DNA from: JBFWUM01 sp050247255
GTDB lineage: Bacteria > Acidobacteriota > Vicinamibacteria > Vicinamibacterales > UBA2999
Length of the DNA stretch: 64,000 nucleotides
NCBI GenBank assembly: GCA_050247255.1
Contig: JBFWUM010000011.1
Location: 23,468 to 87,467 of the forward strand
Direction of reading: 5' to 3'
Each line of letters opens with the position of its first letter. The stretch's first letter is position 1. This document shows, piece by piece, positions 44,358 through 52,554 of this stretch. The notes under the pieces were generated by a model. It was not told the origin of the DNA, did no database searches, and was given only the letters and a program-made list of their open reading frames with translations. The translations under genes were made by a program, and so were the position numbers.

Positions 44358-44887
44358 TGGCGCACGGCCACGATTTCGTCGACGAGTACCGCGACCCGGC
44401 CGACTACACGGGCGCCGACGCGCAGTACTTCGAGACGCCTGCGGGCGCCGGCTACGAGCACACCGACGCCAGCGTCTGGACGATCACCAAGTTCGGCCTC
44501 TGGCTGGCGGTGTCGGCGCTCGTCGTCCACGTCGGGCTCGGCTTCATGTACAGCATGCTGATCGAGCGCTCGACCGACCTGGCCGAGCCGCGCTACCCGC
44601 TGGCCGCGGGCCGCGAGCAGCCGGTGCCGACGGTGACGCCGCTCCAGGAGGATCCGCGCAGCGACATCTACCGTTTCCGCCTGCAGGAAGAAGCGGAGCT
44701 CACGCAGTACGGCTGGGCGAACCAGGAAGCCGGACAGGTGCGCCTGCCGATCGCCGAAGCGATGCGGCGCGTCGTCGAGCAAGGGCTCCCGGCGCGGACG
44801 CCCGACCCGGCGCAGCCGGCCGCAGCTCCCGGGCTGCTGGCGTCGGACGCGAGCGCGGGGCGGGTGATGGAACGGCGAAGACAGTAG
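44357..44887 (+). CDS. Small single-span membrane protein of the ACIII operon
   Basis: A 176-residue protein with one central transmembrane helix (FGLWLAVSALVVHVGLGFMY, residues ~47-66). The motif LTQYGWANQEAGQVRLPIAEAMRRV resembles short proteins encoded beside ACIII or cytochrome oxidase genes. The N terminus is His/Asp-rich. A structural or assembly subunit is likely from its place between actF and sco, but no activity can be assigned. The C-terminal tail is Ala/Pro-rich. Confidence 0.75.
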   Translation: MAHGHDFVDEYRDPADYTGADAQYFETPAGAGYEHTDASVWTITKFGLWLAVSALVVHVGLGFMYSMLIERSTDLAEPRYPLAAGREQPVPTVTPLQEDPRSDIYRFRLQEEAELTQYGWANQEAGQVRLPIAEAMRRVVEQGLPARTPDPAQPAAAPGLLASDASAGRVMERRRQ

Positions 44888-44897
44888 GAATACAGCA

Positions 44898-45848
44898 ATG
44901 CTCAAGGCTCAAGGCCCAAGGCTCAATGACCAACAGAGCTCACGGAGTTCACGGAGGCGTGTCTCTCGCCTCCGTGCCTCCGTGGCTCTCCTTTTGTCAT
45001 TGAGCCTTGGGCCTTGGGCCTTGGGCCTTGCTCCTTTGTCCGCGCAAGCGCCCAACTTCATGACCGGCTTCGGCGAGACGCCGGCGCTCACCAGCGCCAG
45101 CCCGCAGCGGCCGGAGGCGTTGAAGGAAGTGAGCTTCCGGCAGCAGCTGGGAGAGGCGCTGCCGCTCGACGCCGCGTTCAAGGACGAGCACGGCGCCGAC
45201 GTGCGGCTGGGCGAGTACTTCGCCGGCGAGAAGCCGGTGGTGGTGGCGTTCGTCTACTACACCTGCCCGATGCTCTGCACGCAGATCATGAACGGGCTGT
45301 CGGCGACGCTGCGCGGCCTGACGTTCGAGGCGGGCCAGGACTTCGAGGTGGTGCTCATCTCCTTCGATCCGCGCGACACGCCGGAGGCGGCGGCGCAGAA
45401 GGAGCGCGAGCATCTCGCCTACTGGAAGGCCGAGCAGAGCGCCGACGGCTGGCACCTGCTCACCGGTGATGCCGCGACCATCCGCCGCGTCGCCGACGCC
45501 GCCGGCTTCAATTACCGCTGGGACGAGCAGACGCAGCAGTTCGCGCACGTCAGCGGCGTCCTGGTGGCGACGTCCGAGGGACGGCTGTCGCGCTACTTCT
45601 ATGGCATCGAGTATTCGCCGCGCGAGCTGCGCCTGGCGCTGGTCGAATCGAGCCAGGGCCATATCGGTTCGGTGGTCGACGAGGTGCTGCTCTACTGCTT
45701 CCAGTACGACCCGCTGAGCGGCACCTACGGACTGATGATCCGGAACCTGCTGCGCGCCGGCGGCGTGCTGACCGTTGCGTTCATCCTGGGCGCCATCGTG
45801 CTGATGCGGCGCCGCGACACCCGCGTCCACGCGGAGGGCCGCGTCTAA
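44898..45848 (+). CDS. sco: SCO1/SenC-family copper chaperone for cytochrome oxidase
   Basis: A 316-residue thioredoxin-fold copper protein needed to build the CuA site of CoxB. The copper ligands are the CPMLC motif (YYTCPMLCTQIM, near residue 130) and the histidine of FAHVSGVLV. A C-terminal transmembrane helix (GGVLTVAFILGAIVLMRRR) is unusual but occurs in this genomic context. The N-terminal signal peptide (residues 1-49: n-region RRRVSRLR, h-region ASVALLLSLSLGPWALGLAP, cleavage after SAQA) is encoded almost wholly by a nested tandem-arm hairpin (44901-45030). No alternative start would give a signal peptide. Confidence 0.93.
   Translation: MLKAQGPRLNDQQSSRSSRRRVSRLRASVALLLSLSLGPWALGLAPLSAQAPNFMTGFGETPALTSASPQRPEALKEVSFRQQLGEALPLDAAFKDEHGADVRLGEYFAGEKPVVVAFVYYTCPMLCTQIMNGLSATLRGLTFEAGQDFEVVLISFDPRDTPEAAAQKEREHLAYWKAEQSADGWHLLTGDAATIRRVADAAGFNYRWDEQTQQFAHVSGVLVATSEGRLSRYFYGIEYSPRELRLALVESSQGHIGSVVDEVLLYCFQYDPLSGTYGLMIRNLLRAGGVLTVAFILGAIVLMRRRDTRVHAEGRV
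44901..45030. repeat. Nested tandem-arm hairpins encoding the Sco signal peptide
   Basis: The outer arms are CTCAAGGCTCAAGGCCCAAG (from 44901, ending TCAATGA) and TCATTGAGCCTTGGGCC with further GGGCCTT repeats (44997-45030). Inside lies a second hairpin: GAGCTCACGGAGTTCACGG (from 44936) against CCTCCGTGCCTCCGTGGCTC (44969-44988). The inner arms are of the ACGGAG type seen at 8760 and 19459. One element inserted in another is the simplest explanation. Confidence 0.85.
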
Positions 45849-45852
45849 AACT

Positions 45853-46806
45853 ATGTTGTCTGGATTTCGGCTGTTACCCGAGCAGGCTTCCACCATGGCT
45901 CCCCAGGTGGACGCGCTCTATTTCTTCATCCTCGGCGTCACCGCCTTCTTCGCCATCCTCGTGGTGGTGCTGGTCGCCTACTTCGCGATCAAGTACCGCG
46001 ACGACACGGGGCTGAAGGTGGGCGCGCCGATCACCGGCTCGGTGCCGCTCGAGATCGGGTGGTCGATCATCCCGTTCTTCGTGGCGATCGGCATCTTCGC
46101 CTGGTCGGCGGTGGTCTTCTTCCAGATTGTTCGTCCGCCGGACGAGACGCTCGAGATTTACTCGACCGGCAAGCGGTGGATGTGGCGCTTCCAGCACATC
46201 GACGGCCAGCGGGAGATCAACGCCCTGCACGTGCCGCTCGGCCGCCCGGTGAAGGTGACCTTCACCTCGGAGGACGTGATCCACTCGCTCTACTTCCCGG
46301 CGTTCCGCGTCAAGGCCGACGCCATCCCGGGGCGCTACAGCGCCCTCTGGTTCACGCCGACCAAGGTCGGCGAGTACCACCTCTTCTGCGCCGAGTACTG
46401 CGGCACGCGCCACTCGGGGATGATCGGGACGGTCACCGTGATGGAGCCCGACGACTACCAGGCGTGGCTCGCCGGCGGCGGCGCCGCCGCCGGTGGCTCG
46501 CTGCAGGCGCGCGGCGAGCAGCTGTTCAACGACCTGGCCTGCAACACCTGCCATCTCGACAACGGCACCGGCCGCGGGCCGTCGCTGGTCGGCAAGTTCG
46601 GAGCCCAGGAGACGCTGACTGGCGGGCAGATGATCACCGTCGACGAGAACTACATCCGCGAGTCGATCCTCACCCCGCAGACCCGGCTGGTCGAGGGCTA
46701 CGGGCCGATCATGCCGACCTTCCAGGGGCTGATCAACGAGGACGGCGTCGCCAGCCTGGTCGAGCACATCAAGTCGCTCGCCGGCCCCACGCAGGCAAGC
46801 AGGTAA
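45853..46806 (+). CDS. coxB: Cytochrome c oxidase subunit II with fused cytochrome c (caa3 type)
   Basis: A 317-residue subunit with two N-terminal transmembrane helices, a cupredoxin domain whose CuA ligands are in HLFCAEYCGTRHSGM (near residue 180, C-x3-C-x3-H-x2-M), and a C-terminal cytochrome c domain with CNTCHLD near residue 233. The fusion defines a caa3-type oxidase that takes electrons through its own haem c, fitting direct coupling to the upstream ACIII. It follows sco by 4 nt. Confidence 0.96.
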   Translation: MLSGFRLLPEQASTMAPQVDALYFFILGVTAFFAILVVVLVAYFAIKYRDDTGLKVGAPITGSVPLEIGWSIIPFFVAIGIFAWSAVVFFQIVRPPDETLEIYSTGKRWMWRFQHIDGQREINALHVPLGRPVKVTFTSEDVIHSLYFPAFRVKADAIPGRYSALWFTPTKVGEYHLFCAEYCGTRHSGMIGTVTVMEPDDYQAWLAGGGAAAGGSLQARGEQLFNDLACNTCHLDNGTGRGPSLVGKFGAQETLTGGQMITVDENYIRESILTPQTRLVEGYGPIMPTFQGLINEDGVASLVEHIKSLAGPTQASR

Positions 46807-46812
46807 GGACAC

Positions 46813-48429
46813 ATGACCACACTGGTTTCAGAATCCCCGGTCAACTACCTGAACGTCAGGACGACCGTCGCCTCGTGGCTCCTCACCCGGGACCACAAGC
46901 GCATCGGCCTGCTCTACATGTTCGTGGTCACGCTGGCGTTCTTCATCGGCGCGCTGTTCGCCGCCGCGATCCGCCTGGAGCTGGCGACGCCGGCCGGCGA
47001 CCTGATGTCGAGCGACCAGTACAACCGTGTGTTCACGATGCACGGGATCATGATGGTGTTCTTCGTCCTGATCCCGGCGGTGCCCGCCATCCTCGGCAAC
47101 TTCGTGCTGCCGCTGCAGCTCGGCGCCAAGGACGTCGCCTTCCCGCTGCTCAATCTCCTCAGCTGGTACATCTTCGTGATCGGCATGACGCTCACGATGG
47201 TCGCCATGGTCTCCGGCGGCGTCGACACCGGCTGGACCTTCTACCCGCCCTACAGCACGCAGGGCTCCTCGTCGCACGTGGCCATCACCGGCGTCGGCGT
47301 CTTCATCACCGGCTTCTCGTCGATCCTCACCGGCCTGAACTTCATGGTGACGATCCACCGCATGCGCGCCCCGGGGCTCACCTGGTTCCGGCTGCCGCTG
47401 TTCGTGTGGGCGCTCTACGCCACCAGCCTGGTGCAGATCCTCGGCACGCCGGTCGTCGCCATCACGGTGCTGATGCTGTTCATGGAGCGCGTGCTCAACC
47501 TCGGCATCTTCAACCCGGCGCTCGGCGGCGACCCGGTGCTGTTCCAGCACCTGTTCTGGTTCTACTCGCACCCGGCGGTCTACATCATGATCCTGCCGCC
47601 GATGGGCGCGATCAGCGAAGTCATCGCCTGCTTTTCGCGCAAGAACATCTTCGGCTACTCGTTCGTGGCGTTCTCGAGCCTGGCGATTGCGGTGTTCGGC
47701 TTCCTCGTCTGGGCGCACCACCTGTTCGTCGCCGGGATCTCGCCGTACTCGGCGATGGTCTTCTCGTTCCTGACCTACGCCGTCGCCATCCCGTCGGCGG
47801 TCAAGACGTTCAACTGGACGGCGACGCTCTACCGCGGCGCCATCTGGTGGAAGGCGCCGATGATGTGGGTGTTCGGCTTCATCGGCCTGTTCCTCATCGG
47901 CGGCCTGACGGGGCTGTTCACCGCCTCGCTCGGCGTCGACGTGCACATCCACGACACCTACTTCGTCGTGGCGCACTTCCACTACATCATGGTCGGCGGC
48001 GCCATCATGGGCTACTTCGCCGGCCTGCACTACTGGTGGCCGAAGATGACCGGCCGGATGTACAGCAACTCGCTGGCGTCGCTGTCGGCGCTGCTGGTGT
48101 TCGTCGGCTTCAACCTGACGTTCTTTCCGCAGTTCATCCTGGGCTACCTCGGGATGCCGCGCCGGTACCACATGTATCCGCCGGAGTTCCAGATCCTGAA
48201 CGTGCTGTCGTCGGCGGGGGCGACGGTGCTCGGCGCCGGCTACCTGCTGTGCCTGTTGTACCTGACCTACTCGTTCTTCAGGGGCGAGAAGGCGGGCGCC
48301 AACCCGTGGCTGGCCACGGGCCTCGAATGGACGACGCAGACGCCGCCGCTTCCGGAGAACTTCGCCGGCCAGCCGGTCGTCACCGAAGGCGCCTACGAGT
48401 ATTCGAAGCGGGAGATGAAAGTTGCCTGA
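46813..48429 (+). CDS. coxA: Cytochrome c oxidase subunit I
   Basis: A 538-residue haem-copper oxidase core with about twelve transmembrane helices. The helix VI motif reads WFYSHPAVYIMILPPMGAIS: the active-site His-Tyr pair is present, but the glutamate of A1 oxidases (HPEVY) is alanine, preceded by YS. This is the pattern of A2-type enzymes. The CuB histidines are WAHHLFVAG; the haem ligands are HDTYFVVAHFHYIMVGG. Start ATG at 46813. The stop overlaps the coxC start. Confidence 0.97.
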   Translation: MTTLVSESPVNYLNVRTTVASWLLTRDHKRIGLLYMFVVTLAFFIGALFAAAIRLELATPAGDLMSSDQYNRVFTMHGIMMVFFVLIPAVPAILGNFVLPLQLGAKDVAFPLLNLLSWYIFVIGMTLTMVAMVSGGVDTGWTFYPPYSTQGSSSHVAITGVGVFITGFSSILTGLNFMVTIHRMRAPGLTWFRLPLFVWALYATSLVQILGTPVVAITVLMLFMERVLNLGIFNPALGGDPVLFQHLFWFYSHPAVYIMILPPMGAISEVIACFSRKNIFGYSFVAFSSLAIAVFGFLVWAHHLFVAGISPYSAMVFSFLTYAVAIPSAVKTFNWTATLYRGAIWWKAPMMWVFGFIGLFLIGGLTGLFTASLGVDVHIHDTYFVVAHFHYIMVGGAIMGYFAGLHYWWPKMTGRMYSNSLASLSALLVFVGFNLTFFPQFILGYLGMPRRYHMYPPEFQILNVLSSAGATVLGAGYLLCLLYLTYSFFRGEKAGANPWLATGLEWTTQTPPLPENFAGQPVVTEGAYEYSKREMKVA

Positions 48430-49126
48430 CGGTCTGGCCGCACACGCGGACGAGCACGGCCTCGTCCACACGCACGCGCACCATCCTGCGCATGCCCATC
48501 ACTTCGAGACGATGGAGCAGCAGAAGGAGGCGTCCACCCTCGGGATGTGGCTCTTCCTCGTCACCGAGGTGATGTTCTTCGGCGGCCTGCTGACCGCCTA
48601 CCTGATCTACCGCCTCTGGTATCCGGTGGCATGGGCGGAGGGGAGCCTCGAGCTCGACATCGTCCTCGGCGCGCTCAACACGGCGGTGCTGATCGGCAGC
48701 TCGCTGACGATGGCCTTCGCCGTCCGCGCGGCGCAGACCGGCGCCCAGCGGGCCACGGTCGTCTGGCTGCTGCTGACGATGGGGCTGGGCCTCACGTTCC
48801 TCGTCGTCAAGTTCTTCGAGTACAAGCACAAGTACGACCTGAACCACATCCCGGGCCCGAACTTCGTCTTCGAGGGGCCGTACGCCGATCAGGTCGAGAT
48901 CTTCATCTCGCTCTATTTCGCGCTGACCGGCCTGCACGCGCTGCACATGATCATCGGCTTCGGCCTGATGAGCGTCATCACCTGGATGGCGTGGAAGAAG
49001 CGCTTCTCGCCCGAGTGGTACACGCCGGTGGAGATGTCGGGCCTCTACTGGCACTTCGTCGACATCGTCTGGATTTTCCTGTTCCCGCTCCTGTACCTCG
49101 TGGACAGGGCACATCAGGCCGCCTGA
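48422..49126 (+). CDS. coxC: Cytochrome c oxidase subunit III
   Basis: A 234-residue integral membrane subunit. The hydrophobic segments include GMWLFLVTEVMFFGGLLTAY and the final GLYWHFVDIVWIFLFPLLYL, both highly conserved. The N terminus is rich in His/Ala (HTHAHHPAHAHH). It starts at a TTG at 48422, inside the last coxA codons, with a GGGAG ribosome site just upstream in coxA. No ATG is available before residue 31. Confidence 0.95.
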   Translation: MPDGLAAHADEHGLVHTHAHHPAHAHHFETMEQQKEASTLGMWLFLVTEVMFFGGLLTAYLIYRLWYPVAWAEGSLELDIVLGALNTAVLIGSSLTMAFAVRAAQTGAQRATVVWLLLTMGLGLTFLVVKFFEYKHKYDLNHIPGPNFVFEGPYADQVEIFISLYFALTGLHALHMIIGFGLMSVITWMAWKKRFSPEWYTPVEMSGLYWHFVDIVWIFLFPLLYLVDRAHQAA

Positions 49127-49129
49127 GTC

Positions 49130-49603
49130 ATGGCTGACGGACACGCGCACGCAGAACACGGGCACGGCGAGGGGCACAGCCACGTTTCGCCGAAGAGCAT
49201 GTACTACACGATCTTCGGCACGCTGATGGTGATGACCGCCGTCACCGTCGGTGTGGCGTTCATCAACCTCGGCATCCTCAACTTTCCGGTCGCCATCTCG
49301 ATCGCCATCTTCAAGGCAACGCTGGTCATCCTGTTCTTCATGCACGTGAAGTACAGCAGCCGGCTGACGAAGATGATCGTCGGCATGGCGTTCTTCTTCC
49401 TCGCCATCCTGTTCGGCCTGACGCTGACCGACTACCTGTCGCGCGGGTGGCACAGCTCGCCGCGCGGCACCAGCCTGGCGGGCACCTTCCGCGGCCAGGC
49501 GCAGCCGATCGGCAGCGCGCTGACCGAGGACGAGCAGCGGGAGGAGCAGGAACGAATCGAGCGCCTCGAGGCGGCCCCCGCCGCCGAGCCGGCGGAGCAC
49601 TAA
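49130..49603 (+). CDS. coxD: Cytochrome c oxidase subunit IV family protein
   Basis: A 157-residue small subunit with three hydrophobic helices (YTIFGTLMVMTAVTVGVAF, ISIAIFKATLVILFFMHVKY, GMAFFFLAILFGLTL); the KATLVILFFMHVKYS segment is the family hallmark. The N terminus is His-rich and the C-terminal 50 residues are charged and probably disordered. It closes the ACIII-caa3 operon; a tandem-arm hairpin follows at once. Confidence 0.92.
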   Translation: MADGHAHAEHGHGEGHSHVSPKSMYYTIFGTLMVMTAVTVGVAFINLGILNFPVAISIAIFKATLVILFFMHVKYSSRLTKMIVGMAFFFLAILFGLTLTDYLSRGWHSSPRGTSLAGTFRGQAQPIGSALTEDEQREEQERIERLEAAPAAEPAEH

Positions 49604-49686
49604 TCGATTGACGGATTGACGGATTGACGAAATGACGGATTGAGATCAATCCGACCCGTCAATCCGTCAACCCGTCAATTCGTCAT
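49604..49686. repeat. Tandem-arm hairpin between convergent coxD and cardiolipin synthase genes
   Basis: The left arm (49607-49644) is repeats of ATTGACGG/ATTGACGA; the right arm (49645-49687) is their complement (GTCAATCC, GTCAACCC, GTCAATTC). The arms meet with almost no loop. The element fills the whole gap between the two stop codons and could end both transcripts. Confidence 0.85.
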
Positions 49687-50964
49687 TCAAAAGATCTCTC
49701 CAAACAGGTTCCAGGCCCGCTCGCGCGCGCGGATGTGCAGCGGGCGGGATCGCCACTCGTCGAGGACGATCCGTGTCGAGCGCGTGATGTCGCGCTCGAA
49801 GTCTTCCGTCAGCCTGGACGCCAGCCCGCGGTCGAACGCCACGACATTCAGCTCGTCGTTCAGCTCCAGCGACCGGTTGTCGAGGTTCGCCGAACCGACG
49901 ATCGACAGGACCCCGTCGATGACCATCGCCTTGGCGTGCATCATCGCCGGCTGGTACTCGTACAATTCCACGCCCAGCTCCAGCAACCGCTCGTAGTCGG
50001 CCCGTCCGGCGAACTTCACCGGCTTGGCGTCGGTGATGTCCCCCTCCATCAGGATCCGGACGTGGACGCCGCGGCTGCGCGCGTCGGCGAGGCTCCACTG
50101 CGCTGACTCGTCGGTGATGACGTACGGCGATTCGATGTCGAGCGTCCGGCGCGCCGCGGCGATGGCCAGCAGGTAGAGCAGCTTCAGCTCGTTGGTCCCG
50201 CCCTCAGAGGAACTGCGCACGACGATGGACCGGCCGCCGCCCTGCGGCGCCGGCTCCGTCGACTGCACCTGGGGGTCGGCCAGCCCGATGGTCTCGATCC
50301 AGTTCTCGTTGAACGCCCCCTCGATGTGATCGACGACCGGGCCGTGCAGCTCGACCTGCGTGTCGCGCCACGGCTGCTGCCCGTCGACCTCGCGGATCCA
50401 CTGGTCGGCGAACCCCATGCCGCCGACAAAGGAGACGCGGCCGTCGACGATGAGCGCCTTGCGGTGGGTGCGGTAGTTCGCCTCCTCGATCGAGAAGCCG
50501 ACCACGCGGTTGTACCAGCCGACGTGGGCGCCGGCCCGTTCGAGCGCCTCGATCATCTCGGATTCCATCCTGGCGGCGCCGACGGCGTCGATCACGATGC
50601 GGACGTTGACGCCCCGCCCGGCCGCCCGCACGAGGGCCTGGTGAAACCGCCGGCCGGCCTCGTCGGGGGCGAAGATGTAGGTTTCGAGGCTGATCCGGCC
50701 CCGCGCGGCGTCGATGGCGGCGAGCATGGCCGGGAACGCCTGGCCGCCGTCGGTGTGGACCACGTAGGAGTCCCCTTCGGTGAGCGGATGGCCAAGCAGC
50801 CGCGCGAGGTACGACGGAAACCCGGGATCCTCCGCCGCCATCGTCGTCTTGATGCGGAGCGTTTCCTGGTCCTGGGCGATCACGAGGCCGACCCCGACCA
50901 GCAAGAGCACGATGACGACGCCTGTCAGCAGCTTCCGGTGCCTCAGCTGGGCCACAATCCACAC
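49687..50964 (-). CDS. Phospholipase D-family protein, probable cardiolipin synthase
   Basis: A protein of about 425 residues with an N-terminal transmembrane helix (LLTGVVIVLLLVGVGLVIA) and two HKD motifs (YRTHRKALIVDG and MMHAKAMVIDG), each followed by the expected GGMGF/GSANLDNRS loop. The pattern matches bacterial cardiolipin synthase B-type enzymes that transfer phosphatidyl groups. The start is uncertain. A GTG at 50964 touches an ACTTCAGT palindrome; a longer TTG start at 51042 would translate the palindrome and overlap the divergent gene. I prefer the GTG. Confidence 0.88.
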   Translation of the reverse strand: MWIVAQLRHRKLLTGVVIVLLLVGVGLVIAQDQETLRIKTTMAAEDPGFPSYLARLLGHPLTEGDSYVVHTDGGQAFPAMLAAIDAARGRISLETYIFAPDEAGRRFHQALVRAAGRGVNVRIVIDAVGAARMESEMIEALERAGAHVGWYNRVVGFSIEEANYRTHRKALIVDGRVSFVGGMGFADQWIREVDGQQPWRDTQVELHGPVVDHIEGAFNENWIETIGLADPQVQSTEPAPQGGGRSIVVRSSSEGGTNELKLLYLLAIAAARRTLDIESPYVITDESAQWSLADARSRGVHVRILMEGDITDAKPVKFAGRADYERLLELGVELYEYQPAMMHAKAMVIDGVLSIVGSANLDNRSLELNDELNVVAFDRGLASRLTEDFERDITRSTRIVLDEWRSRPLHIRARERAWNLFGEIF

Positions 50965-50986
50965 CGAGACTGAAGTCTCGGGCTCC
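50964..50986 (-). repeat. ACTTCAGT-family palindrome before the cardiolipin synthase gene
   Basis: On the minus strand GGAGCCCGAGACTTCAGTCT leads the repeat; the stem CCGAGACT pairs with AGTCTCGG around loop TC. It sits in the spacer between divergent genes, next to the chosen GTG start. Confidence 0.85.
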
Positions 50987-51020
50987 TTCTCAGCAGGCGG
51001 TGCAATTAAAATGCCCTGAT

Positions 51021-51596
51021 ATGGCTGGGATGCTGGAGGCAATCGAGATCAAGCGGAAGATGTTCTTCGAGTTCGAAGGGGCGCCGTACCACTGCCTCGA
51101 CGTCGAGATCTCGAAGCCGACCGCGCGCGGCGGGCAGACGCTGGTGCGGTTGAAGATGCGCAACCTGATCACCCGCGCCGTCTTCGACAAGACCTTCAAG
51201 GCGGGAGAGAAGTTCACCGAGCCGGACCTGGAGATGATCACCGCGGCCTACCTCTATGGCGACGGCGACGGGTATCACTTCATGGACCAGGAGAGCTTCG
51301 AGACGCTGACGCTGCGCGGCGAGGTGCTCGGCGAGGATGCGAAGCTGCTGGTGGACAACCTGATGCTGCAGGTGCAGAAGTACAACGGCCAGCCGATCGG
51401 CCTGCAGTTCCCGCCGATCGTCGAGATGACGATTGCGTCCACCGAGCCGGGCGTCCGCGGCGACACCGCCAGCGGCGGCGTCACCAAGCCGGCGACGACC
51501 GACAGCGGCCTCGAGATCCGCGTGCCGCTCTTCATCAAGGAAGGCGAGAAGGTGAAGGTGCACACCGAGACGCGCGAGTTCGCCGGGCGGGCCTAG
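51021..51596 (+). CDS. Elongation factor P-like protein (EfpL/YeiP type)
   Basis: A 191-residue three-domain EF-P paralogue. The loop that enters the peptidyl-transferase centre reads SKPTARGGQTLVRLK, with PTARG and an arginine in place of the modified lysine of EF-P; this loop is the mark of the YeiP/EfpL subfamily. The C-terminal domain (SGLEIRVPLFIKEGEKVKVH) is typical. EF-P family proteins relieve ribosome stalling at proline stretches; the arginine form would need no lysine-modification enzyme. The ATG at 51021 is preferred to a GTG at 51000. Confidence 0.88.
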   Translation: MAGMLEAIEIKRKMFFEFEGAPYHCLDVEISKPTARGGQTLVRLKMRNLITRAVFDKTFKAGEKFTEPDLEMITAAYLYGDGDGYHFMDQESFETLTLRGEVLGEDAKLLVDNLMLQVQKYNGQPIGLQFPPIVEMTIASTEPGVRGDTASGGVTKPATTDSGLEIRVPLFIKEGEKVKVHTETREFAGRA

Positions 51597-51598
51597 CG

Positions 51599-52105
51599 AT
51601 GACACCGCTGCTGATGAACGGGCTGCCGCCGCTGCACTGGGCGGCGGCCGGCGCCGGCATTGCCCTCATCACGCTCCTGTTGCTGTTCCTCGCCAATCGC
51701 CGCCTCGGCCTGTCGAGCGGCTTCGAGGACATCTGCAGCCTGGTGCTGCCGTTCCGCTACTTCCGTCGATCGTCGCTGCTGTCGGCGCGCCGCTGGCGGC
51801 TGCCGCTGGTGGCGGGCCTGCTGCTCGGCGGGTTCCTCTCCGCGGCGACCGGCGGCGGCTGGGCGCCGCAGTGGGACCTCGGGATGTTCGACCAGGTGAT
51901 CGCCCTGGGACCGGCCGGCAAGCTGGCCTGGATGTTCGTGGGCGGCCTGTTCATCGGCTTCGGCACCCGGCTCGCCGGCGGCTGCACGAGCGGCCACGGG
52001 ATTTTCGGGCTCTCGAACTTCGAGCTGCCGAGCCTGGTGACCACCGTGTCGTTCATGGCGGCGGGCATGGTGACGACGAACCTGATTTACCGGGTGGTCT
52101 TCTGA
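51599..52105 (+). CDS. YeeE/YedE-type transporter, N-terminal half
   Basis: A 168-residue membrane protein with about four hydrophobic segments and the motif FGTRLAGGCTSGHGIFGLS, which matches the conserved cysteine-containing GGCTSGHG of YeeE/TsuA sulfur-compound importers. It ends TGATG into the second half, so the two-part transporter is encoded by overlapping genes instead of one fused gene. Substrate (probably thiosulfate or a related sulfur species) is inferred from the family. Confidence 0.85.
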   Translation: MTPLLMNGLPPLHWAAAGAGIALITLLLLFLANRRLGLSSGFEDICSLVLPFRYFRRSSLLSARRWRLPLVAGLLLGGFLSAATGGGWAPQWDLGMFDQVIALGPAGKLAWMFVGGLFIGFGTRLAGGCTSGHGIFGLSNFELPSLVTTVSFMAAGMVTTNLIYRVVF

Positions 52106-52554
52106 TGGTGGCGTTGTACCTGGTGCTGGGCACCGCGTTCGGCTTCGTGCTGAGCCGTTCCGGCGCCGCCGACTACAACTACATCCAGGAGATGTTCCTG
52201 TTCGAGAGCTTCCAGCTGTACGGGATCATCGGAACGGCCGTGGCTATCACCGCACCCGGCCTCTGGCTGTTGAAGCGGCGTGGCACCACCCTGGGCGGCC
52301 AGCCGTTCGAGATCGAGCTGAAGGCGCTCAACCGCGGCAGCGTCGCGGGAGGCGTGCTCTTCGGCATCGGCTGGTCGATTGCCGGCATGTGCCCGGGGCC
52401 CATCCTCGTGAACATCGGCGAAGGCAAGGTCTACGCGCTGGCCGCGTTGGCGGGCGCGCTGGTCGGCGCCGGTTCCTTTGGCGCACTCTACGATCGCCTG
52501 CGGGCGGTCTTCGGACTGCCGTCCTACGGCAGCTTGCCCTCGATCTCCAAATAG
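52105..52554 (+). CDS. YeeE/YedE-type transporter, C-terminal half (DUF6691-like)
   Basis: A 149-residue membrane protein with about four hydrophobic segments. The motif GWSIAGMCPGPILVNIG carries the second conserved cysteine of the pair. It starts at an ATG overlapping the previous stop and should form a heterodimer with it. The 3' end is convergent with and overlaps the metallo-hydrolase gene by 31 nt. Confidence 0.85.
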   Translation: MVALYLVLGTAFGFVLSRSGAADYNYIQEMFLFESFQLYGIIGTAVAITAPGLWLLKRRGTTLGGQPFEIELKALNRGSVAGGVLFGIGWSIAGMCPGPILVNIGEGKVYALAALAGALVGAGSFGALYDRLRAVFGLPSYGSLPSISK

